Shown here piece by piece: positions 7,070 through 11,968 of a stretch of DNA of 11,968 nucleotides. Each line of letters begins with the position of its first letter. Position 1 is the stretch's first letter. A program made the position numbers and the translations under genes. The stretch is from JAIPAH01 sp964345255 (GTDB lineage Bacteria; Bacteroidota; Bacteroidia; Bacteroidales; JAIPAH01): assembly GCA_964345255.1 (NCBI GenBank), contig CAYFQK010000081.1, forward strand, positions 1-11,968, in the 5' to 3' direction. Below the pieces are notes generated by a model. That model made no database searches. It was not told where the DNA came from and saw only the letters and a list, made by a program, of their open reading frames with translations.

Positions 7070-7738
7070 TTACTTTCCTTCAACCACCAATACAATTTCT
7101 CCTTTCACCCCTTGCTGCTCATAATAATCAGCCAGCTGGTTCAATGTACCTCTTCGGTTTTCTTCATGCAGTTTTGTGAGCTCCCTGCTTACACAGGCGT
7201 GCCTTCCTTCTCCGAGATATTCTGCCAGTTGCTTTAAGGTTTTTACCAGCCGGTAGGGCGATTCGTAAAAAACCATCGTATATTCTCTGTCTTTTAGTTG
7301 TTCGAGGCGTGATTTTCGCCCTTTTTTATGAGGAAGGAATCCTTCAAATACAAACTTATCAGATGGCAAGCCCGAATTAACCAGTGCAGGGATGAAAGCG
7401 ACGGCTCCTGGTAAGGTCTCCACCTCAATATTGTTTTTTATGCACTCTCTAACAAGTAAAAACCCCGGATCGGAGATAGAGGGTGTTCCGGCATCTGAGA
7501 CCAGCGCCATGACCTCTCCGGCGCCTAAGCGCTCTATCAGATGATCAACGGCTTTATGTTCATTGAATTGGTGATGGGAATGCATGCGGGCTTCAATTCC
7601 ATAATGCTTAAGTAGCTTTCCGGTAGTTCGCGTATCTTCTGCCAACACGGTATCAACCTCTTTTAAAACACGAACAGCCCTGTAAGTCATGTCTTCAAGA
7701 TTGCCTATCGGGGTAGGGACAAGATATAATTTTGACAT
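7070..7738 (-). CDS. rsmI: 16S rRNA (cytidine(1402)-2'-O)-methyltransferase RsmI
   Basis: RsmI puts the 2'-O-methyl group on C1402 in the decoding centre of 16S rRNA, using S-adenosylmethionine. The 222-residue protein shows the full family signature: LYLVPTPIGNLEDMTYRAV (4-22), AEDTRTTGKLL (33-43), VSDAGTPSISDPG (80-92), the PGAVAFIPALVNSGL segment (110-124), FEGFLPHKKGRK (131-142), TMVFYESPYRL (154-164) and SRELTKLHEE (184-193). It is shorter than the E. coli enzyme, about 286 residues, and lacks that C-terminal extension, as is common in Bacteroidota. It is the last gene of a three-gene minus-strand unit, starting 7 nt after the peptidase stop. No closer terminator than the hairpin at 6772-6795 is evident. 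Confidence 0.96.
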   Translation of the reverse strand: MSKLYLVPTPIGNLEDMTYRAVRVLKEVDTVLAEDTRTTGKLLKHYGIEARMHSHHQFNEHKAVDHLIERLGAGEVMALVSDAGTPSISDPGFLLVRECIKNNIEVETLPGAVAFIPALVNSGLPSDKFVFEGFLPHKKGRKSRLEQLKDREYTMVFYESPYRLVKTLKQLAEYLGEGRHACVSRELTKLHEENRRGTLNQLADYYEQQGVKGEIVLVVEGK

Positions 7739-7745
7739 AGCTTTT

Positions 7746-9014
7746 TTATCTGATTAAATCACTTTTCAATGGAAATTGGCTGATATAATCTTTAATCAAC
7801 CGGAAAAGATTTTCATATGCTGTAAGGGGCACATCTTCACCCTTGTCGGCGAGGTTATGATATTCTCTGAATTCTTTCCCTTTTGTATAGATGAAAAATG
7901 CCGGAATACCTGCCTTATAAAGGAAATAATGATCGCTGTTGGCTGCCTCGCCCCGTTTTCCTACTTTTTTCAAATAATCTTTTTCTTTGTTTATGGCGAT
8001 GAGCGTATTGAAATACTCATGAAGTATTCTGCCATTGACCACATTTATCCCGTCGCTTCCTGTTCCCACCATATCGAGGTTTAGCGAGAACAAAACGTTG
8101 TCTTTTGGCAGCGGCATGTTTTGGCTAAAATAGTGGGAGCCATGCAGTCCGGTCTCCTCCGCTCCAAAAGCGATAAAAGCGATGGAAACATCCGGTGGAT
8201 TAGTGGAAAAATGACGGGCCATATCCATCATCATAGCCGTTCCGCTGGCATTATCATTGCCTCCGGGAAAGTAAACCTCTTGTCCCATTTTACCCAGATG
8301 ATCGTAATGAGCTGTTAGAAAGAAAAATTTTTCAGGATGTTTGCGGCCTGGGATGTAACCCAACACGTTTTGGGTTTTGTAGTCTTCCAGAAACCGGTTT
8401 CTAATATTTACCCTGATTTTATCAGCATTTTTATCAATCGCTGATTTTTTTACTTTTAGTACGGTGAAATTTTTAACCTGGTGTCCGTTTGAAATATGCC
8501 ACCACAATTTTTTTTGTAAAACGATTACCCCGGCGGCGTTGAATGTGTTTTGTTCAGTGACTTTTCTCCCGGAATTGGCCGTAACTACATATTTATCAGT
8601 CAGGTCATGTCCGGAAGCTACTTGCACAAGGCTATCCAAACTGCCTTTCTCTGTATTCAGCCAAAAAAGTTCATACTTTCCTTTGTCCGATTCACTGCTT
8701 CTATTGATAAGAAATTCTGTTCCGGGCTGAAGATTTTTCTTTCCGATTTTTACCATCTGCTTTCCCGGAAAGGTATTGATATTTATGGTAAAAGGCTGAA
8801 AATACCCTTCAGTCAGTGGGTTCACGCCTATTCTCCGGAATTCATCTCTAATGTATCGGGCTGCTTTTTTGTTTCCATCATTTACATATCCTCTCCCATC
8901 GAAATTCTCGGAAGATAATTTTAGAATAACCTCTCGTGCGTATTCTTTATCCTGCGCCAGAGGATGGAGAGTAAATGAAAAAACAATAATCAGAAGCAAA
9001 ATAGTTTTTTTCAT
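7746..9014 (-). CDS. Exported M28 family zinc aminopeptidase
   Basis: The 422-residue protein has a signal peptide, MKKTILLLII onward to about LHPLAQ at 21, with no lipobox cysteine, so it is probably periplasmic or secreted. I start at 9014 rather than an in-frame ATG at 9044: this puts the signal peptide at the N terminus and leaves a 1-nt gap to the upstream gene. The M28 di-zinc site is complete: TAHYDHLG (His236, Asp238), the bridging Asp254 in GGNDNASG, catalytic GAEETG (Glu286, Glu287), Asp314 in NLDMVG and His386 in EYHNLADKG. SDHYFLYKAGIPAFFIYTKG (360-379) is also typical. A region before the catalytic domain, about 90-200, may be an inserted PA-like domain. Family members remove N-terminal amino acids from peptides; this one's substrate is unknown. 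It sits second in the hypothetical-M28-rsmI unit. Confidence 0.93.
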   Translation of the reverse strand: MKKTILLLIIVFSFTLHPLAQDKEYAREVILKLSSENFDGRGYVNDGNKKAARYIRDEFRRIGVNPLTEGYFQPFTININTFPGKQMVKIGKKNLQPGTEFLINRSSESDKGKYELFWLNTEKGSLDSLVQVASGHDLTDKYVVTANSGRKVTEQNTFNAAGVIVLQKKLWWHISNGHQVKNFTVLKVKKSAIDKNADKIRVNIRNRFLEDYKTQNVLGYIPGRKHPEKFFFLTAHYDHLGKMGQEVYFPGGNDNASGTAMMMDMARHFSTNPPDVSIAFIAFGAEETGLHGSHYFSQNMPLPKDNVLFSLNLDMVGTGSDGINVVNGRILHEYFNTLIAINKEKDYLKKVGKRGEAANSDHYFLYKAGIPAFFIYTKGKEFREYHNLADKGEDVPLTAYENLFRLIKDYISQFPLKSDLIR

Positions 9015-9015
9015 C

Positions 9016-9876
9016 TTATTGAAATTTACGATGAATGAGGTCATTGAAAATCCTGAAAGTTCCTTCCTTTTGGTCCCATTTGTATTGTTCTCGCTTTTCC
9101 TTCAGTACTTCGATGGCTTCCTCAAGCGATGAGCAATTGTTGAGCATTTCAATTGTTGCGTTATAATCTTGGGTGTTGCCACCGAATAAATCATTTATAA
9201 AGAGGAATTTATGATTAATATCTATAGCCGCTTTGAGGTCACCGATGCGATGTTGTTTCATTTTATCCCCAATGGTGCTGGATGATTTATGAATAGAAAG
9301 ATAATCATTTAGCGAGGAGTCGCGGGTGTTAAAGGTTTCTCCTAAACTTTTACTGCTTTTACCGTTTTGATCAGCGATAGTTTTTGGGGGTTGCTTTCCT
9401 GCTGATGGTTTTGATGAATTTGCTGCATCCTGTGGTGGTTTTTGTTTCTTATTTTCCTGGCTGTTTTTTTGTTTTGAATCTTTTTCTAAGTCAGGTGGTT
9501 CCTGAGGGGATTTTTTTGGTGACTCATTTTTAGCCGGCTCAGGTTTATCTTTTTCCTGATTATCAATATTTTCAAACTGCTTTTTCAATGCTTCAATATT
9601 TTTTTTCAACTCCTCCAGACCCTCTGAGTTATTTTGCTTTTCAGATTCTTTCTCTGAAGGCGCCACAGGTGTTTCCTCCTGGACAGACTTCCCTTCCTCT
9701 TCAGCATAGGCGGTTAAATCAATTTTCAGAATTTGATCATAGAGGGCCCTGATCTGCTTCAGCAGAATATCTCTTTCAATAGCTGAAACTTGTCCTTCCA
9801 AATCTACTACTCGGTGTACATAGTAGCTTATCTGGTCCAGCTGAGTTATTATCCGGTTTTTTGTTTGTATATCCAT
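9016..9876 (-). CDS. Conserved Bacteroidota hypothetical protein with two conserved ends and a charged linker
   Basis: I do not recognise a characterised family. The 286-residue protein has no signal peptide or membrane segment, so it should be cytoplasmic. Three parts are visible: an N-terminal helical region (1-55, LDQISYYVHRVVDLEGQV and ALYDQILKI), a long low-complexity linker (about 58-185) rich in Lys, Glu, Gln, Pro and Ser with one short coiled-coil-like stretch (86-104), and a C-terminal folded-looking region (about 190-286) including RIGDLKAAIDINHKFLFINDLF, GGNTQDYNATIEMLN, a Trp at 267 and a terminal FNDLIHRKF. The C-terminal wording resembles an unnamed protein I associate with many Bacteroidota genomes next to tdk or rsmI. 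It heads a tight unit, 1 nt from the M28 gene, and diverges from tdk. No function can be assigned. Confidence 0.85.
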   Translation of the reverse strand: MDIQTKNRIITQLDQISYYVHRVVDLEGQVSAIERDILLKQIRALYDQILKIDLTAYAEEEGKSVQEETPVAPSEKESEKQNNSEGLEELKKNIEALKKQFENIDNQEKDKPEPAKNESPKKSPQEPPDLEKDSKQKNSQENKKQKPPQDAANSSKPSAGKQPPKTIADQNGKSSKSLGETFNTRDSSLNDYLSIHKSSSTIGDKMKQHRIGDLKAAIDINHKFLFINDLFGGNTQDYNATIEMLNNCSSLEEAIEVLKEKREQYKWDQKEGTFRIFNDLIHRKFQ

Positions 9877-9906
9877 AAATGGCCTGCTGCTTCTAACGTT
9901 TTTTAG

Positions 9907-9914
9907 TAATTTTG
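9907..9914 (+). promoter_or_regulatory. Candidate -7 box for tdk
   Basis: TAATTTTG matches the Bacteroidota TAnnTTTG consensus and lies 45 nt before the tdk ATG at 9960, in the 83-nt gap shared with the divergent hypothetical gene. No clear -33 element is seen, and I found no exact -7 match for the minus-strand gene in this gap. Confidence 0.4.
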
Positions 9915-9959
9915 TTTTTCGGTTGCTAAATTAGAAATTATCCACCGAAAGCATTCATT

Positions 9960-10535
9960 ATGTTTATTGAAAAAAATCAGCACTACAATGGTCCTGACGG
10001 CACAATCGAAGTCATTTGCGGCTCGATGTTTTCGGGAAAAACCGAAGAGCTTATACGACGCGTGAAAAGAGCGCAAATTGCTAACCAAAGTGTTGAAATT
10101 TTTAAACCTGAGATGGATAAACGATATGATGTTGAAGATGTTGTATCGCACAATCAAAATGCAATTCCTTCTGTCCCTGTAGAGAGTTCCTCTCAAATCT
10201 TGTTAATGGCATCTGATGTTGAGGTGATTGGAATTGATGAAGCTCAGTTTTTTGATAACCAACTCGCAAATGTGTGCAATCAACTTTCTGATAATGGGGT
10301 AAGGGTCATCGTTGCAGGTCTTGATATGGACTTCAAAGGAAAGCCTTTCGGTCCGATGCCGGATTTACTTGCTATCGCCAACTTTGTGACTAAAGTACAT
10401 GCTATCTGCATACAGTGTGGTGCACTTGCTCAGTTTTCCTATCGAAAAGTAAAAGGCGATCAACAGGTTATGATTGGGGAAACTGACAGCTACCTGCCTC
10501 TGTGCCGTAAGTGCTATAATGAAAAGAACAAATAA
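9960..10535 (+). CDS. tdk: Thymidine kinase (type II)
   Basis: Thymidine kinase phosphorylates thymidine to dTMP with ATP in pyrimidine salvage, in the cytoplasm. The 191-residue protein is a normal type II length. It has the P-loop GSMFSGKTEEL (21-31), the DEAQFF segment (93-98) with the catalytic Glu94, a substrate-binding region around GLDMDFKGKPFGPMPDLLAIA (120-140), the lasso-like YRK at 161-163 and the zinc-finger cysteines of CIQCG and CRKCY (150, 153, 182, 185). All expected functional residues are present. The ATG at 9960 leaves a typical short N-terminal leader before the IEVICGSMF strand. It diverges from the hypothetical-M28-rsmI unit and is followed by two exported cyclophilins after a 97-nt gap, so it may have its own transcript. 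Confidence 0.97.
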   Translation: MFIEKNQHYNGPDGTIEVICGSMFSGKTEELIRRVKRAQIANQSVEIFKPEMDKRYDVEDVVSHNQNAIPSVPVESSSQILLMASDVEVIGIDEAQFFDNQLANVCNQLSDNGVRVIVAGLDMDFKGKPFGPMPDLLAIANFVTKVHAICIQCGALAQFSYRKVKGDQQVMIGETDSYLPLCRKCYNEKNK

Positions 10536-10575
10536 GCCGTTCTGGCAGCTTCTTTCAAAATCCGTTATTAAATGC

Positions 10576-10583
10576 TATTTTTG
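10576..10583 (+). promoter_or_regulatory. Candidate promoter for the cyclophilin pair
   Basis: TATTTTTG matches the -7 consensus TAnnTTTG. A TTTC at 10553-10556, 19 nt upstream, is an imperfect -33 element at the usual spacing. The ATG follows at 10633, leaving a leader of roughly 45 nt. A near match, AATATTTG, lies at 10603-10610. Confidence 0.4.
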
Positions 10584-10632
10584 CAAATTCCAGGGAACTA
10601 TAAATATTTGTAGGACACAGAAATAAAATTTT

Positions 10633-11466
10633 ATGAAAAAAATCATCATCCTTGCAATTGCTGCTTTTGCGCTTTTTGCATGTAAAAACGACAAAAACGA
10701 ACAGAAAAAAGTACTTATTAAAACAACTTACGGGGATATGAAGGTGAAGCTCTACAATGAGACGCCTAAGCACCGTGATAATTTTGTCAAATTGGTAAAA
10801 GAAGGTTTCTATGATAGCCTTAAGTTTCACCGGGTTATAGAGGAATTTATGATACAGAGCGGAGACCCAAACTCAAAAGATGCCGATACAGCAACACGTC
10901 TTGGTGAAGGGGGTCCGGGCTATAAGCTTGAAGCTGAAATAGTAGATACCCTTTACCATAAAAGAGGAGCACTTGCAGCGGCGCGCCAGGGCAATCAAAC
11001 AAATCCTGAAAAGAAATCCTCGGGATCTCAGTTTTACATAGTAGATGGACGGAAATATACAGACCAGGAGCTGGATCAAATTGAAGAGCGGATGAATATG
11101 CAGAAGAAGAACAATATTTTCCGCGAAATTATTCAACAGGAAGAATATTCCCACATCAAAAAAACTTACGATAGCCTTAGGAAAGCACAGGACAGGGAAG
11201 GCTTTAATCAGTTTATACAAAATGAGGTAGAGCCTTTGATCAACAAGAAGCTTGAAGAAAAAGGTAAATACGAGCTTTCAGAAGAGCAGCGAAGAATTTA
11301 TAAGAATGTAGGTGGTGCACCTCATCTGGACGGCGACTACACGGTTTTCGGAGAAGTATATGAAGGGTTTAATGTGATAGATTCCATTGCTTCCGTTGAA
11401 ACCCGTTCAGGTAGAAGCAATCGTCCGAAAGAAGACATTATCATGGAAATGGAAATGATTGATTAA
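10633..11466 (+). CDS. Lipoprotein peptidyl-prolyl cis-trans isomerase, cyclophilin type, with helical insertion
   Basis: Cyclophilins speed the cis-trans turn of X-Pro bonds; this one would act on envelope proteins. The 277-residue protein begins with a short signal peptide and lipobox LFAC (Cys17). The residue run after the cysteine, KNDKNEQKK, is basic and mixed rather than acidic, which suggests it stays facing the periplasm. Cyclophilin core elements are in order: LIKTTYGDMKVKLY, FHRVI (65-69, Arg67), FMIQSGD (72-78, Gln75), GYKLEAE, SGSQFYIV (130-137, Gln133 and Phe134) and HLDGDYTVFGEV (231-242). An additional, highly charged helical stretch of about 85 residues (142-227) interrupts the core between SGSQFYI and the HLDG strand. 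The tryptophan and histidine seen at that last site in human cyclophilin A are His231 and Tyr236 here. A paralogue follows after 7 nt. Confidence 0.93.
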   Translation: MKKIIILAIAAFALFACKNDKNEQKKVLIKTTYGDMKVKLYNETPKHRDNFVKLVKEGFYDSLKFHRVIEEFMIQSGDPNSKDADTATRLGEGGPGYKLEAEIVDTLYHKRGALAAARQGNQTNPEKKSSGSQFYIVDGRKYTDQELDQIEERMNMQKKNNIFREIIQQEEYSHIKKTYDSLRKAQDREGFNQFIQNEVEPLINKKLEEKGKYELSEEQRRIYKNVGGAPHLDGDYTVFGEVYEGFNVIDSIASVETRSGRSNRPKEDIIMEMEMID

Positions 11467-11473
11467 AGCGGCC

Positions 11474-11968
11474 ATGAGAATATTATTCCTGGTTGTTTTA
11501 TTGATGGGGCTGATTTCTCCTGGCTTGGCGCAAAGCCAGGAGAAATTGGTCATGATTTCGACGAAAAAGGGGGATATGATTGTTAAACTATACAACGAAA
11601 CCCCAAAACACAGGGATAATTTTCTCAAACTGATTAAACAGGACAAGTACAATGGCTCCCGGTTTCACCGGATTATTGAAGATTTTATGGTCCAGGGCGG
11701 AAAAATTGATGGGATCAACTACACGCTGGCCGCTGAAATAAAACAAGGGCTTTACCACAAAAAAGGAGCGTTGGCCGCAGCTCGGCAACCCGATCAGGTA
11801 AACCCCGAAAAACGCTCTTCGGGTTCACAGTTTTACCTGGTCGAAGGGAAAGTGTACAACGAAAAGCAGCTGAAGCGAATCGAAAAATCGAAGGATTTTT
11901 CCTATACCGATGAACAATTTAAAACCTATACCTCTATTGGGGGGGCTCCTAATCTGGACGGAGAATAC
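11474..11968 (+). CDS. Exported cyclophilin-type peptidyl-prolyl isomerase, tandem paralogue, 3' end cut
   Basis: The frame runs open from the ATG at 11474 to the last base, giving 165 residues; the stop lies beyond the window. It begins with a signal peptide, MRILFLVVLL onward, with likely cleavage after GLA (residue 19) and no cysteine, so the product should be soluble in the periplasm. The core is closely related to the upstream gene: VKLYNETPKHRDNFLKLIK (38-56), FHRIIEDFMVQGG (64-76, Arg66 and Gln74), KKGALAAARQ, SSGSQFYL (115-122, Gln119 and Phe120) and GGAPNLDGEY. Two parts differ: the GDPN to GGPGY loop of the neighbour is shortened to GGKIDGINYT, and the insertion before GGAP is about 30 residues rather than 85. 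It starts 7 nt after its neighbour, so they are co-transcribed. A perfect 14-bp inverted repeat lies in its signal-peptide coding part. Confidence 0.92.
   Translation, partial: MRILFLVVLLMGLISPGLAQSQEKLVMISTKKGDMIVKLYNETPKHRDNFLKLIKQDKYNGSRFHRIIEDFMVQGGKIDGINYTLAAEIKQGLYHKKGALAAARQPDQVNPEKRSSGSQFYLVEGKVYNEKQLKRIEKSKDFSYTDEQFKTYTSIGGAPNLDGEY
11513..11546 (+). repeat. Perfect 14-bp inverted repeat inside the second cyclophilin gene
   Basis: ATTTCTCCTGGCTT (11513-11526) and AAGCCAGGAGAAAT (11533-11546) are exact reverse complements around a 6-nt loop GGCGCA. The hairpin spans codons 14 to 25, the signal-peptide end and its cleavage site. No T tract follows, so it is not a standard terminator. 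Confidence 0.9.

Noticed and set aside
8550..8918. 122-codon plus-strand frame inside the M28 gene
   Set aside because: It is antisense to a gene with a complete zinc site and has no recognisable domain or start context.
9015..9044. In-frame upstream ATG for the M28 peptidase
   Set aside because: It would place ten extra residues before the signal peptide and overlap the upstream gene; the ATG at 9014 is the better start.
10532..10556. Possible hairpin after tdk (AAGCC with GGCAGCTT)
   Set aside because: Only a few pairs with a bulge and a poor T tract; too weak to call a terminator.

Overview
This window looks like the chromosome of a member of the Bacteroidota, of AT-rich composition. Four things point that way: a SusC/SusD outer-membrane pair, lipoproteins with an acidic run right after the lipidated cysteine, -7 boxes of the TAnnTTTG type in several intergenic regions, and a hypothetical/M28 peptidase/rsmI run placed divergently from tdk. 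I cannot place the genus. No tRNA, rRNA, CRISPR array, transposase or integration signature was seen; most of the window is ordinary core genome plus the end of one polysaccharide-utilisation-type unit.

Layout. (1) 1-2815, plus strand: the last 42 codons of a SusC-like TonB-dependent receptor, a complete SusD-like lipoprotein, then an acidic-leader lipoprotein with a FIVAR-like helical region and a LamG fold, closed by a clean intrinsic terminator. (2) 2930-4792, minus strand: a two-gene unit of a lipid A/lipid acyltransferase (LpxL/HtrB family) followed 3 nt later by an FMN enzyme of the nitronate monooxygenase/FabK family. (3) 4793-4939: a divergent control region with a -7 box facing each way and two related palindromes. 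(4) 4940-6769, plus strand: an MsbA-type ABC exporter, followed by a hairpin and a 300-nt gene-poor gap. (5) 7070-9876, minus strand: a tight three-gene unit (conserved two-ended hypothetical protein, secreted M28 peptidase, rsmI). (6) 9960-11968, plus strand: thymidine kinase, then two tandem exported cyclophilins, the second cut by the window end.

How the genes fit together. The SusC/SusD/LamG unit would bind and import a glycan or similar polymer at the cell surface; no hydrolase is visible here, so enzymes, if any, lie upstream of base 1. The acyltransferase and the MsbA-type exporter, transcribed divergently from one control region, form a plausible envelope-lipid module: one acylates a lipid A-type precursor, the other flips it across the inner membrane, and the FabK-like enzyme could belong to the acyl supply. 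The cyclophilin pair would serve folding of envelope proteins, one lipid-anchored and one probably soluble.

No clearly new defence or mobile system is visible. The items most worth a second look are the paired ATTAC-N2/3-GTAAT palindromes (with an inverted exact copy of one core just after msbA), a 14-bp perfect hairpin inside the signal-peptide coding region of the second cyclophilin, the FabK-or-NMO identity question beside the acyltransferase, and the conserved uncharacterised protein at 9016-9876.
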